Shown here one piece after another: positions 13,119 to 21,436 of a stretch of 32,367 nt of DNA. The stretch covers positions 1-32,367 of the forward strand of contig NZ_JZRB01000027.1 in assembly GCF_000964085.1 (NCBI RefSeq). Reading direction: 5' to 3'. Origin of the DNA: Luteibacter yeojuensis. Lineage in GTDB: Bacteria > Pseudomonadota > Gammaproteobacteria > Xanthomonadales > Rhodanobacteraceae. The position numbers were made by a program, and so were the translations under genes. How positions within the stretch are numbered: the stretch's first letter is position 1; every line of letters begins with the position of its first letter. A model generated the notes under the pieces. It searched no databases. It saw nothing but the letters and a program-made list of their open reading frames with translations, and had not been told where the DNA came from.

Positions 13119-15308
13119 TTATTTGAGGCCGCGGTCTTTCAGCATCGGCTCGATGCTCGGCTCCTTGCCGCGGAAATCGCGGTAGAGCTTGCCCAGCTCC
13201 ACGGTGTTGCCGCGCGAGAGGATCTTGTCGCGGAAGATGTCGCCGTTTTCGCGGGTGAGGCCGCCGTGTTCCTTGAACCACTGGAACGCGTCGGAATCGA
13301 GCATCTGCGTCCACAGGTAGGCGTAGTAACCGGCGGCGTAGCCGTTGCCCCAGATATGCTGGAAATAGCTGCTGCGGTAGCGCGGCGGCACCTGCACCAT
13401 GGTGAAGCCCACCTTCTTCAGCGCATCGGCTTCGAACTTGTCAACGTCCTGCTTCGGCGCGTCGGCCGGCAGCATGTGCCACTGCATGTCGAGCAGCGCG
13501 GCGGAGATGAGCTCGCTCATGGCGTAGCCCTGGTTGAAGCTCGAGGCCTTCTTGATCTTGGCCACCAGCTCGGCGGGCATTGGCTCGCCGGTCTTGTAGT
13601 TCTTGGCGAAGTTAGCGAAGACCTTCGGATCGGAGGCCCACTGCTCGTTGAACTGCGACGGGAACTCGACGAAATCGCGCGCGGTGTTGGCGCCCGACAG
13701 CGAGGGGTACTTCGCGTTCGAGAACATGCCGTGCAGCGCGTGGCCGAACTCGTGGAACATGGTCGTGACGTCATCCCACGAGAGCAGCGCCGGCTGGCCG
13801 GCTGCGGGCTTGGTGAAGTTGGCCACGTTGAACACGACGGGCTTGGTGCCCATCAGGTGCGACTGGCCCACCAGGTTATCCATCCACGCGCCGCCGTTCT
13901 TGTTGTCGCGCTTGAAGTAATCGCAATAGAACAGCGCCATGGAGGTGCCGTCCTTGTCGAACACCTCGAACACGCGCACGTCGGGCGTGTAGACGGGGAT
14001 ATCCTTGCGCTCCTTGAAGGTGATGCCGTAGAGCTGGTTGGCCGCGTAGAACACGCCGTTCTGCAGCACGTTATCCAGCTCGAAGTACGGGCGCACCTGG
14101 CTTTCGTCGAGATCGTACTTGGCCTTGCGCACCTTCTCGGCGTAGTGATCCCAGTCCCAGGCCTGCACCTGGAAACCGCCCTTCTCCTGGTCGATCACGT
14201 CCTGGATATCTTTCGACTCGGATTTGGCACGCGCCACGGCGGCCGGCACCAGGCGCTCCATGAACTTCTCGGCGGCTTCGGGCGTCTTCGCCATCTGGTC
14301 GTCGAGCTTCCACGCGGCGTAGTTCTTGAAGCCCAGAAGCTTGGCGCGCTCGGCGCGCAGCTGGGCGATGCGGGCGGCCGTATCGCGGGTGTCGTTGGCA
14401 TTGTTGTGCTCGGCGCGCTCCCACGAGGCCTTGAACAGCTTCTCGCGCGTGGCGCGGTCGTTCATTGGCTGCAGCTCGGGCTGCTGCGTGGTGTTCTGCA
14501 GCGGGATGACATACTTGCCTTCCATGCCGCGGCCCTTCGCGGCGTCGGCGGCGGCAGCGATGTCGGCGTCGGACAGGCCGTCGAGCGCCTGCTTGTCGTC
14601 GACCACCAGCGCGGCGGCCTTGGTGGCGGCCAGCAGCTTGTTGGTGAACTGCGTGCTGAGCGTGGATTCTTCCTTGTTGATTTCCTTCAGGCGGGTCTTG
14701 TCGGCATCGAAGAGCTTGGCGCCGGCGTGCACGAAATCCTGGTACTTCACTTCGAGCAGGCGCTTCGATTCCGGGTCGAGGTTCAGCGACTCGCGCTTGG
14801 TGTACAGCGACTCGATGCGCTTGAAGAGCTTGTCGTTGAGGTAGATGGCGTCGCTGTGCTCGGCGAGCTTCGGCGCCTCGTCCTCTTCCACCTTCTGCAG
14901 CGTATCGTTGGTATTCGCGCCGGTGAGGGCGCCAAAGACCATCTGCGCACGGGTGAGCAGCACGCCGGATTTCTCCAGCGCCACGATGGTGTTGTCGAAG
15001 GTGGGCTCGTCCGCCGAGTTGGCGATGGCCTCGACCTCGGCCAGCTCCTGCTTCATGCCTTCTTCGATGGCCGGCTGGAAGTCGGCGTCCTTGATCTTGT
15101 CGAAGGGCGGCGCCTGGAACGGCAGCGTGCTCTGGGTGAGCAGCGGGTTCTCGTGCGCGGCGGGCGCGGCCGCGGCGGTGCCGGCGGCGGCCGGGGCCGT
15201 GCTGGCGGGCGCCGGCGAGGGCGCGGCGGCCTTGTCGGCGTCGTTCGACGACGAGCAGGCGGTGGTGAGGGCGATCGAAGTGGCGATCACGAGCGTGCGT
15301 ACCTTCAT
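13119..15308 (-). CDS. dcp: M3-family peptidyl-dipeptidase, lipoprotein
   Basis: A zinc metallopeptidase of the thimet oligopeptidase/Dcp family that removes C-terminal dipeptides from oligopeptides. The 729-residue product has the lipoprotein signal MKVRTLVIATSIALTTAC with the acylated Cys at 18. An Ala/Pro-rich linker to about residue 60 precedes the catalytic domain. The zinc site is HEFGH (519-523) with the third ligand probably Glu548 in DFVEFPSQ. The C-terminal RSSYFQHIWGNGYAAGYYAY is a substrate-binding signature. The start is ATG 15306-15308, since the upstream extension would hide the signal peptide. Outer-membrane or periplasmic location is inferred from the lipobox. Confidence 0.94.
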   Translation of the reverse strand: MKVRTLVIATSIALTTACSSSNDADKAAAPSPAPASTAPAAAGTAAAAPAAHENPLLTQSTLPFQAPPFDKIKDADFQPAIEEGMKQELAEVEAIANSADEPTFDNTIVALEKSGVLLTRAQMVFGALTGANTNDTLQKVEEDEAPKLAEHSDAIYLNDKLFKRIESLYTKRESLNLDPESKRLLEVKYQDFVHAGAKLFDADKTRLKEINKEESTLSTQFTNKLLAATKAAALVVDDKQALDGLSDADIAAAADAAKGRGMEGKYVIPLQNTTQQPELQPMNDRATREKLFKASWERAEHNNANDTRDTAARIAQLRAERAKLLGFKNYAAWKLDDQMAKTPEAAEKFMERLVPAAVARAKSESKDIQDVIDQEKGGFQVQAWDWDHYAEKVRKAKYDLDESQVRPYFELDNVLQNGVFYAANQLYGITFKERKDIPVYTPDVRVFEVFDKDGTSMALFYCDYFKRDNKNGGAWMDNLVGQSHLMGTKPVVFNVANFTKPAAGQPALLSWDDVTTMFHEFGHALHGMFSNAKYPSLSGANTARDFVEFPSQFNEQWASDPKVFANFAKNYKTGEPMPAELVAKIKKASSFNQGYAMSELISAALLDMQWHMLPADAPKQDVDKFEADALKKVGFTMVQVPPRYRSSYFQHIWGNGYAAGYYAYLWTQMLDSDAFQWFKEHGGLTRENGDIFRDKILSRGNTVELGKLYRDFRGKEPSIEPMLKDRGLK

Positions 15309-15414
15309 GGACAGGCTGACCCCTGGCGTGTGCGTGTGCAAAGCCGGGACTCTAGCCGTGGCGGGCCGCCGGGGACAACCGCCACAGGTACTACGCGATT
15401 CTGCTGCATCGCAA

Positions 15415-15512
15415 GGTAGGAGCCCACACTGTGGGCGACATCTTTTCGCGTCGCGGTTCAGGGCCCGATGCGTCGTCGCTAGAAGATGTCGCCCATGGGA
15501 TGGGCTCCTACC
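15415..15512. repeat. Paired GTAG/REP elements, CCCAC subtype
   Basis: Inverted arms at 15415-15444 and 15483-15512 match at 26 of 30 bases. Each carries GGTAGGAGCCCA and TGGGCGACATCTT. The second arm overlaps the 3' end of the neighbouring minus-strand gene: the TAG of its GTAG (15508-15510 on the minus strand) is that gene's stop codon. The rest of the gap back to dcp (15309-15414) shows no clear promoter. Confidence 0.85.
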
Positions 15513-15846
15513 GGGTGTCGCGGAGTTCCCAGCTGTTGCCGATGAGAAGATTCAAACGATGCTTGACCAGGCGCATGGGCAGGCTGGTGGTGAGCTTCAC
15601 GTCGTGGCGATCGCCCGGCGACAGCTCGCCCGTGGCGGTGGCACTAGCGTCAGTGGCACCCAGGCTCGGGTCCACCTCATCCGGGTCGGGCTGCTTGGCG
15701 CGCCAGCGCTGGAACAGGCTGTCGCTGCGCATGGCGTCGGCGATATCCGCCGCCAGCTTTTCCGGGCCGATGCCTTCGAACGAGAGCTCGGGATCCGGGC
15801 CCTTCGCCTTCGCGATGTCTTTTACCGAAAGAAAGTACGTGGTCAT
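15508..15846 (-). CDS. Conserved-looking hypothetical protein, 112 residues
   Basis: No function is recognised. It starts MTTYFLSVKDIAKAKGPDPE at ATG 15844-15846 and looks like a small soluble cytoplasmic protein. It has an acidic, Asp/Pro/Ser-rich middle (QPDPDEVDPSLGATDAS) and a basic C-terminus (LPMRLVKHRLNLL). It lies 37 bases after bioD on the same strand, so it is probably co-transcribed. Its stop codon TAG falls inside the GTAG motif of a repeat element, suggesting that insertion of the element set or changed the C-terminus. Moderate confidence that it is a gene. Confidence 0.65.
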   Translation of the reverse strand: MTTYFLSVKDIAKAKGPDPELSFEGIGPEKLAADIADAMRSDSLFQRWRAKQPDPDEVDPSLGATDASATATGELSPGDRHDVKLTTSLPMRLVKHRLNLLIGNSWELRDTR

Positions 15847-15883
15847 GGGTTACTCGTTTACGGCCGGGGCCGTGAAGGGGCCG

Positions 15884-16555
15884 TCAGGCGAGGGGCGCGA
15901 GATCGAGCAGGGCCGCCGCGTCGGCGGGGCCCACGCGCCACGGCAGCACGCCGAGGCAGGGCGCCGGCAGCAGGCGGCGCAACGTGTCGACGTTTTCGTC
16001 GCGCATCAGCATGTCGGGCTCCACCAGGTTGGCGACCCAGCCGGCGAGGCGGCAGCCGTCGGCCTCGATGGCCCGCGCGGTGAGCCGGGCGTGGCTGATG
16101 CAGCCGAGGCGGATGCCCACCACCATCACCACCGGCAAGTTCCAGCGCTGGGGTATCTGCTCGGCGGAGAGCGTGCCGGACAAGGGCACCATCCAGCCGC
16201 CCACGCCCTCGACCACCACCCTGTCGTAGTCGCGCCGCAACGCCTCGAAGGCGGCATCCAGCGGCTCCCAGCCCACGGCCACGCCCTCCTGGGCCGCGGC
16301 GAGGTGGGGCGATACCGCCGCCTCCAGCGACAACGGATTGACCAGGGCATACGGCGGCGGGGGCGCGCTGGCGGCCTGCAGGTCGAGGGCATCCTGGTTG
16401 CGCAGGCCCTCGCGGGTGCGCGCCGAGCCGCTGGCGACCGGCTTCATGCCGGCCACCCGCTCGCCCGCCTGGCGAAACGCGTGTACGAGGGCCTGGGCCC
16501 CATGGGTCTTGCCGATGCCGGTATCGGTACCGGCCACGAAGAGGTGTCGCGGCAT
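15884..16555 (-). CDS. bioD: Dethiobiotin synthetase
   Basis: ATP-dependent carboxylation and ring closure of 7,8-diaminopelargonic acid to dethiobiotin, the penultimate step of biotin synthesis. The 223-residue product begins with FVAGTDTGIGKT, whose P-loop (about 9-17) has the BioD signature. MKPVASGS (substrate-binding Lys region), VVVEGVGGWMVPL and VVMVVGIRLGCISHA follow. The length is typical. The start is ATG 16553-16555. Other biotin genes are not in the window. It is divergent from msrC across 75 bases and is followed on the same strand by a hypothetical gene. Confidence 0.93.
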   Translation of the reverse strand: MPRHLFVAGTDTGIGKTHGAQALVHAFRQAGERVAGMKPVASGSARTREGLRNQDALDLQAASAPPPPYALVNPLSLEAAVSPHLAAAQEGVAVGWEPLDAAFEALRRDYDRVVVEGVGGWMVPLSGTLSAEQIPQRWNLPVVMVVGIRLGCISHARLTARAIEADGCRLAGWVANLVEPDMLMRDENVDTLRRLLPAPCLGVLPWRVGPADAAALLDLAPLA

Positions 16556-16630
16556 GGGAAAGGCAGCCTTGCGGAAGCGGGGACGTGGCACCATACACGG
16601 CTTCCCCACCCCGTTGATGCAGGACCTGCC

Positions 16631-17119
16631 ATGTACGAAGCCCGGGCGATCGCCACCGACGACAAGGCCACCCTCTACGCCGAGCTGGCGGAGCAGGCGG
16701 CGGGCCTGATGCACGGCGAAACCAACATGATCGCCAACGCGGCCAATTTCGCCGCGCTGGTGTTCGACGTGCTGCCCGACCTGAACTGGGCCGGCTTCTA
16801 TCTCTTCGACGGCGACGAGCTGGTGGTGGGCCCCTTCCAGGGCAAGCCGGCCTGCATCCGCATCGCGCTGGGCCGCGGCGTCTGCGGCACCGCGGCGCAG
16901 ACGGGCCAGACCCAGCTGGTGCGCGATGTCCACGCGTTCGAGGGCCACATCGCCTGCGACGCCGCCTCGAACTCCGAAGTGGTGGTGCCCCTCTTCCGTG
17001 CCGACGGCAGCCTGTTCGGCGTGTGGGATGTCGACAGCCCGCTCACGGGCCGCTTCGACGAAGAGGACCAGCGCGGCATGGAGGCGCTCTGCGCGGCCTT
17101 CATGAAGACGCTGGGCTAG
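16631..17119 (+). CDS. msrC: Free methionine-(R)-sulfoxide reductase, GAF domain
   Basis: Reduces free methionine-R-sulfoxide, using thioredoxin as donor; the protein is cytoplasmic. It has 162 residues made of a single GAF domain. Three conserved Cys are present: Cys75 (KPACIRI), Cys85 (GRGVCGTAA) and Cys109 (GHIACDAASNSEVVVP). Their spacing is identical to that of the E. coli fRMsr (YebR) catalytic and resolving cysteines. NWAGFYLF and GVWDVDSP are further family motifs. The start is ATG 16631 with AGGA upstream. The gene is followed by a palindromic repeat shared with the convergent engB. Confidence 0.94.
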   Translation: MYEARAIATDDKATLYAELAEQAAGLMHGETNMIANAANFAALVFDVLPDLNWAGFYLFDGDELVVGPFQGKPACIRIALGRGVCGTAAQTGQTQLVRDVHAFEGHIACDAASNSEVVVPLFRADGSLFGVWDVDSPLTGRFDEEDQRGMEALCAAFMKTLG

Positions 17120-17127
17120 CCGGGATC

Positions 17128-17196
17128 TGTAGGAGCCCACTCCGTGGGCGACAGCTTTTCGCGAAGAGCTGTCGCCCACAGGGGTGGGCTCCTACA
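17128..17196. repeat. Complete GTAG/REP palindrome, CCCAC subtype
   Basis: Near-perfect inverted arms meet at TTCGCGAA around 17160. The outer ends are TGTAGGAGCCCAC and GTGGGCTCCTACA. It fills the gap between the convergent msrC and engB stops and could terminate both transcripts as a long hairpin. This is inferred from structure. Confidence 0.9.
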
Positions 17197-17202
17197 ACAG
17201 CT

Positions 17203-17847
17203 TTAGAGTTCGTGCGGGCGGGGCGTGTGCAGCAGCTCGACGATGCGCGCGCGGGCTTCTTCCACGCCCGTCTTGGCCAGCGACGAGAACATCTGCACGG
17301 TGCCGGGCACCTTGTTGACGCGGAACTCCTTGCGCAGCGCCTCGAGCGCCTTGGAGGCCTGGCCGCGGGAGATCTTGTCGGCCTTGGTCATCAGCACGTG
17401 GCAAGGCAGCTCGGTGGCCGCGCAGAATTCGATCATGGTGCGGTCGAAATCCTTCAGCTCGTGGCGGATATCGACGATGAGCACGATGCCGCGCAGGCTG
17501 CGGCGCATCTTCAGGTAGGCGTCGATCTCGCGGCGCCAGTGCTCGCGCATGGCCTCGGGCACCTTGGCGTAGCCGTAACCCGGCAGGTCGACCAGGCGGG
17601 CCTGCAGCGGCTCGCCGCCCTCGCGCTTCAGCGGCGGCAGGTCGAACACCACCATGAGCTGGGTGCGGCCCGGCGTCTTGGACGTGCGGGCGAGGCCGTT
17701 GTGGCCGGTGAGGGCGTTGAGCGCGCTCGACTTGCCCGCGTTGGAACGGCCCGCGAAGGCCACTTCGGCGCCCGTGTCGTAGGGCAGCTGGGTGATTTCG
17801 TTGGCGGCGAGGGTGAAGCTCGCGCCGTTCAGCACATTCGACGACAT
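17203..17847 (-). CDS. engB: Ribosome biogenesis GTPase (EngB/YsxC/YihA)
   Basis: An essential GTPase of 50S subunit assembly in many bacteria. The 214-residue product has all G motifs: G1 GRSNAGKS (33-40), G2 region SKTPGRTQ, G3 DLPGYG (87-92), G4 TKAD (154-157) and the SSL of G5 (about 188). The start is ATG 17845-17847 (MSSNVLNGA). The N-terminal extension present in a longer frame crosses the divergent promoter and is not family-like. It is transcribed away from cytochrome c4. This engB / c4 / dsbA order is common in Xanthomonadales. Confidence 0.95.
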   Translation of the reverse strand: MSSNVLNGASFTLAANEITQLPYDTGAEVAFAGRSNAGKSSALNALTGHNGLARTSKTPGRTQLMVVFDLPPLKREGGEPLQARLVDLPGYGYAKVPEAMREHWRREIDAYLKMRRSLRGIVLIVDIRHELKDFDRTMIEFCAATELPCHVLMTKADKISRGQASKALEALRKEFRVNKVPGTVQMFSSLAKTGVEEARARIVELLHTPRPHEL

Positions 17848-17929
17848 GGGACCTGGCCCGCCCGCGGGCAGTGGAAACGAAGGCCCGGCAGTGTATGCGA
17901 TGTGGCGTGGCGCCGCCCGGGGCCAAGGT

Positions 17930-17959
17930 TTGACCGTTCGTCGGCGGGCCATTCATAAT
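17930..17959 (+). promoter_or_regulatory. Probable promoter of cytochrome c4
   Basis: TTGACC (17930-17935) and CATAAT (17954-17959) are spaced by 18 bases, each matching the sigma70 consensus at 5 of 6 positions. The start codon of the c4 gene lies about 63 bases downstream. Confidence 0.65.
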
Positions 17960-18022
17960 CGTTTGAATGAGGCGCGGCAGGGTGCGCGCCCAGTCCGGAA
18001 GTAACCCTTTGTGGAGAAACCC

Positions 18023-18841
18023 ATGACGTTTCGGCACGCCGCCGCTGCCATGACTGCGATGTTCCTGATGATGGGCGCCGCAGTCGCCCAAACCGCAAGC
18101 CCAGCCAAGCCGGCGTCCACGCCAGCCCCCGCCGCTGCCGCCACGGCCGCGAAGCCCGGGGCGAACCCCGCCACCGATACCGCCACGCCTGGCATGCCCA
18201 GGGCCGAGACGCCCACCGTGGCGGCCAACGCCAGCCCGGCCGGCACGGCCAAGCCCGGCGACGCCGCCACCGGCCAGGGCAAGGCCGCGGCCTGCGGCGC
18301 CTGCCATGGCCTCGACGGCAACAGCACCGACCCGCAATACCCCCGCCTGGCCGGCCAGAGCGAGCAATACATCGTCGGCCAGCTCACCCAGTTCAAGTCG
18401 GGCAAGCGCCAGAACGCCATCATGGCGGGCTTCGCCGAGCCGCTGAGCGAACAGGACATGCACGACATCGGCGCCTATTTCGCCACCAAGGCCCCGCTGC
18501 CGGGCGTGGCCGACCAGGCCCTCGTCGAGCAGGGCGAAACCCTCTACCGCCAGGGCGATACCGCCCGCGGCATCCCTGCCTGCATGGCCTGCCACGGCCC
18601 CGACGGTGCCGGCAACCCGGGCGCGCAGTACCCGCGCCTCACCAGCCAGCACAGCAAGTACGTCGAGTCGCGCCTGAAGGCCTGGAAGGAAGCCAGCGGC
18701 CCATCGGACGACCCGCACACGAAGATCATGATGCCCATCGCCCAGAAGCTCGACGACAAGGATATCGCCGCCGTCGCCAGCTACCTCGAGGGCCTCCACG
18801 CCAACACCCCGGAGCAGGCCGCCGCCCCCGCGGGGCCGTGA
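18023..18841 (+). CDS. Diheme cytochrome c4
   Basis: A periplasmic electron carrier with two class I cytochrome c domains. The 272-residue product has a signal peptide (cleavage near AVAQ, about 20-22), a long Ala/Pro/Thr-rich linker to about residue 80, then heme sites CGACH (91-95) and CMACH (187-191). Axial Met candidates lie in NAIMAGFAEPL and KIMMPIAQKL. The linker is longer than in typical c4 and may tether the hemes away from the membrane. The start is ATG 18023 with GGAG six bases upstream. It may feed electrons to terminal oxidases. A terminator separates it from the first dsbA. Confidence 0.93.
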   Translation: MTFRHAAAAMTAMFLMMGAAVAQTASPAKPASTPAPAAAATAAKPGANPATDTATPGMPRAETPTVAANASPAGTAKPGDAATGQGKAAACGACHGLDGNSTDPQYPRLAGQSEQYIVGQLTQFKSGKRQNAIMAGFAEPLSEQDMHDIGAYFATKAPLPGVADQALVEQGETLYRQGDTARGIPACMACHGPDGAGNPGAQYPRLTSQHSKYVESRLKAWKEASGPSDDPHTKIMMPIAQKLDDKDIAAVASYLEGLHANTPEQAAAPAGP

Positions 18842-18864
18842 AGGCGTTAAAGTTGGATGGATCG

Positions 18865-18892
18865 AACGGGCCTCCGGGCCCGTTTGTCTTTT
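18865..18892 (+). terminator. Intrinsic terminator after cytochrome c4
   Basis: AACGGGCC-TCCG-GGCCCGTT is an eight-base-pair stem followed by TGTCTTTT. It lies 23 bases after the c4 stop and upstream of the first dsbA. The T tract is interrupted, so some read-through is likely. Confidence 0.75.
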
Positions 18893-18919
18893 AAGAACGC
18901 GAGATAAGGACACCCCCAG

Positions 18920-19816
18920 ATGCGCCTGCGCCTTCCCCTGCTCTGCGCCACGCTGATCGGCCTCGCCGCCTGCGGCGGCGGCAACAACGATTCCGCCCCC
19001 GCCAGCACCCCCGCCCCGGCGGCCACCGCGCCGGCCGCCGCGACCACCGCGCCCGCCACGCCGGCCCCGGCGCCCGCCGCCACCGCGGCCGATACCGCCG
19101 CCCCGGCCACCGCCGGCACCGCCGCGGCAACGGCCGCCCCCGCGGCCCCGGCCGACGACGCGAACGACACCCGCCCGGCGCCCAAGCCCTTCGTGGACGA
19201 CGGCAAGTGGGTGGAGGGCAAGCATTACTTCCGCATCGACCCGGTCCAGCCCACCAGCAGCCCGGGCAAGATCGAGGTCACCGAGGTGTTCTCGTACGGC
19301 TGCCCGGCCTGCTTCCAGTACCACAGCGTGGTCGATGACATGGCCAAGGCGCTGCCGCGCGGCACGGTCATGACCTATACGCCGGCCGCGTTCCGCCCCG
19401 ACGAAAACTGGCCGCTGCTGCAGCGCGCCTACCTCACCGCGCAGGCGTTCGGCGTCGACAAGCAGAGCCACGACGCCATGTTCGACGCGGTGTTCAAGAG
19501 CGGCGAGCTCGGCATCATGGACCAGAAGACCAACCGGCCCAAGGCCGAGTCGGCATGGCCGAAGATCGAAGACGTGGCCAAGTTCTACGAGAAGTTCGGC
19601 GTCAAGCCCGACGAATTCGTGGCCACGGCCAACTCCTTCACCATCAACACGAAAATGAAGCGCGCCGATGAACTGATCAAGGCGTACGAGGTCGAAGGCA
19701 CGCCCACCATCGTGGTGAACGGCAAGTACCGCCTCACCCCGAACACGGCGGGGGGTTACCCCCAGTCGGTGGAACTCGTCCAGTGGCTCATCAGCAAGGA
19801 GGCCGCGGGTAAGTAA
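18920..19816 (+). CDS. dsbA: DsbA-family thiol:disulfide oxidoreductase, lipoprotein, CPAC active site
   Basis: A thioredoxin-fold protein expected to oxidise periplasmic thiols. The 298 residues comprise a lipoprotein signal with lipobox LAAC (acylated Cys18), an extreme Ala/Pro/Thr linker (about 22-82), and a DsbA domain. The active site is VFSYGCPACFQYH (Cys128-Pro-Ala-Cys131) and the cis-Pro loop is VEGTPTIVVNG. E. coli DsbA has CPHC; replacing His by Ala should change its redox potential. DsbA is normally soluble, so membrane anchoring is notable. AAGGA precedes ATG 18920. It is followed after 27 bases by a second DsbA gene. Confidence 0.92.
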   Translation: MRLRLPLLCATLIGLAACGGGNNDSAPASTPAPAATAPAAATTAPATPAPAPAATAADTAAPATAGTAAATAAPAAPADDANDTRPAPKPFVDDGKWVEGKHYFRIDPVQPTSSPGKIEVTEVFSYGCPACFQYHSVVDDMAKALPRGTVMTYTPAAFRPDENWPLLQRAYLTAQAFGVDKQSHDAMFDAVFKSGELGIMDQKTNRPKAESAWPKIEDVAKFYEKFGVKPDEFVATANSFTINTKMKRADELIKAYEVEGTPTIVVNGKYRLTPNTAGGYPQSVELVQWLISKEAAGK

Positions 19817-19843
19817 CCCGCGCCTTTCCCTACGGAGATTTCG

Positions 19844-20536
19844 ATGATCAAGCGTCTTTCCTTCCTGGTCCTTGGCATGGCCATGGCCACGGCCTGCTCG
19901 GCGGGCGGTAGCGGCAACGGCACGGGCGCGCCAGCGGGCGAGCCCGCCGCGGCGGCCACCGCGGCGCCGGCCGCCAGCTTCACCGAGGGCACCGAGTACG
20001 TCGCCACCACCACCCCCGGCCGCTACGCGCCGAAGGACAAGGTCGAGGTGGTCGAGGTGTTCTCGTATGGCTGCATCCACTGCGCCCACTACGAGGAGTA
20101 CGCCGAGAAGCTGCAGAAGGAACTGCCGAAGGGCGTCACGTTCCACGCCGTGCCGGCCGCGTTCAACGACGCCTGGCTGCCGTATGCGCAGGCCTACTAC
20201 GCGGCGAAGAAGCTCAACGTGCCGGCCGCCGCGCACGCGGCGCTGTTCAAGGCCATCCACACCGACCACTACCCGCTGCGCACCATCGAGGAACTGGCCG
20301 ACTGGTACAAGCAGTACTACGGCGTCGACGCCGCGAAGTTCGTGGCCATCGCCACGGGCGACGAGGTGAAGCAGCAGATCCTCGCCGATTCGAAGCTCAT
20401 CCAGGGCTGGGGCATCGACGGCACGCCCACGCTGGTCGTCGACGGCAAGTACCGCAGCAACCAGATCAAGACGTTCGACCAGCTCAACGATATCGCCAAG
20501 TTCCTGGTGAACCGCGAGCTCAACGGCGGCAAGTAA
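19844..20536 (+). CDS. dsbA: DsbA-family thiol:disulfide oxidoreductase, lipoprotein, CIHC active site
   Basis: A second DsbA paralogue of 230 residues. The lipobox is ATAC (Cys18), with a short Gly/Ala-rich linker. The catalytic motif VFSYGCIHCAHYEEY has Cys77-Ile-His-Cys80, and the cis-Pro loop is IDGTPTLVVDG. It lacks the long linker of its neighbour. The shared FSYGC context shows the two arose by duplication, but the active-site dipeptides differ, which suggests distinct redox roles or partners. GGAG precedes ATG 19844 by about six bases. A hairpin follows the gene. Confidence 0.93.
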   Translation: MIKRLSFLVLGMAMATACSAGGSGNGTGAPAGEPAAAATAAPAASFTEGTEYVATTTPGRYAPKDKVEVVEVFSYGCIHCAHYEEYAEKLQKELPKGVTFHAVPAAFNDAWLPYAQAYYAAKKLNVPAAAHAALFKAIHTDHYPLRTIEELADWYKQYYGVDAAKFVAIATGDEVKQQILADSKLIQGWGIDGTPTLVVDGKYRSNQIKTFDQLNDIAKFLVNRELNGGK

Positions 20537-20549
20537 GCGGCCGGCGGCG

Positions 20550-20580
20550 GATGCCCCCCGTTCACGCGGCGGGGGGCATC
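20550..20580 (+). terminator. Terminator-like hairpin after the second dsbA
   Basis: GATGCCCCCC and GGGGGGCATC form a perfect ten-base-pair stem around an 11-base loop, 13 bases after the stop. No T tract follows, so it may act as a Rho-assisted or processing hairpin. Confidence 0.6.
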
Positions 20581-20618
20581 CTGCGCCCCAGTGGCCGAAC
20601 GAGTACCCCACACTCCCC

Positions 20619-21428
20619 ATGAATCGCGCCCCCAACGCCCTGCCTGCTGCCGAGCGCACGCTGCGCCTCCTGAGCTGCAACATCCTCGCCGGCGCCAGCG
20701 TGCAGCGGTACAGCGATTACTTCACCCGCAGCGTCAACGCCGTGCTGCCGGGCCCGTCGAAGCTGGCCAACCTCGATTCGCTGGCCGAATTACTGCATGA
20801 GTTCGACGTGGTCGGCCTGCAGGAGGCCGACGCGGGCAGCCTGCGCTCGGGCTTCCTCAACCAGACGCGCTACATCGCCGAAGCGGCGGGCATGCCGTTC
20901 TGGAGCCACCAGCCGAACCGGCCCATGGTGCGCGTCGCGCATTCGGCCAATGGCCTGCTCAGCCGCATCGAACCCAGCGAGGTCATCGACTACCCGCTGC
21001 CGGGCCGCATCAAGGGCCGTGGCGCGCTGTTCGTCCGCTTTGGCGAAGGCACCGATGGCCTGGTCGTGGTCGTCGCGCACCTTTCGCTCGGCGCCGCCGC
21101 GCGCATGGGCCAGCTGGGTTTCATCGCCGAGCTGCTGGCGCCCTACCCGCACGCGGTGCTCATGGGCGACCTGAACACCGAGCCGCACAGCCCCGAGATG
21201 CGCCTGCTGTTCGAGAAAACCTCGCTGCAACCGCCGCGCACGCTGACGCCCACCTTCCCCAGCTGGAAGCCGCGCCGCATGCTCGACCACATCCTCACCT
21301 CGGCCGACATCGAGCTGGCGCGCACGTGGACATTGCCACGCGCTTTCTCCGATCATCTGCCACTCGCCGCCGAGATCCGCCTGCCCGTGGCCCTGGCGGC
21401 CGCGGCACGCGCCGCCACGACAAGGTAA
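20619..21428 (+). CDS. Endonuclease/exonuclease/phosphatase (EEP) family protein
   Basis: A metal-dependent hydrolase of the DNase I/exonuclease III/sphingomyelinase fold, with 269 residues. Catalytic residues are visible: Asn21 (LLSCNILAG), Glu69 (GLQEAD), His154 (VVAHLSLG), Asp184/Asn186 (GDLNTEPHS), LDHIL at 222-226 and the Asp245-His246 pair in SDHLPLAAEI. The substrate could be a nucleic acid, phospholipid or phosphosugar and cannot be told from sequence. There is no signal peptide, so it is probably cytoplasmic. It is followed after eight bases by a small membrane gene. Confidence 0.88.
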   Translation: MNRAPNALPAAERTLRLLSCNILAGASVQRYSDYFTRSVNAVLPGPSKLANLDSLAELLHEFDVVGLQEADAGSLRSGFLNQTRYIAEAAGMPFWSHQPNRPMVRVAHSANGLLSRIEPSEVIDYPLPGRIKGRGALFVRFGEGTDGLVVVVAHLSLGAAARMGQLGFIAELLAPYPHAVLMGDLNTEPHSPEMRLLFEKTSLQPPRTLTPTFPSWKPRRMLDHILTSADIELARTWTLPRAFSDHLPLAAEIRLPVALAAAARAATTR

Positions 21429-21436
21429 ACCCCGCC

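Noticed and set aside
13098-15419. Plus-strand open frame opposite the Dcp-type peptidase
   Set aside because: Antisense frame without motifs; the minus strand has a lipobox and the HEFGH zinc site.
18965-19165. Ala/Pro/Thr-rich stretch of the first dsbA considered as a tandem repeat array or mis-called frame
   Set aside because: It is a low-complexity linker that continues in frame from the lipobox to the DsbA domain; there is no fixed repeat unit.
17192-20683. Minus-strand open frame of about 1160 codons across engB, c4 and both dsbA genes
   Set aside because: It crosses several well-supported genes and a promoter and has low-complexity Gly/Arg runs opposite the Ala/Pro linkers. It is a shadow of the linker-rich genes.
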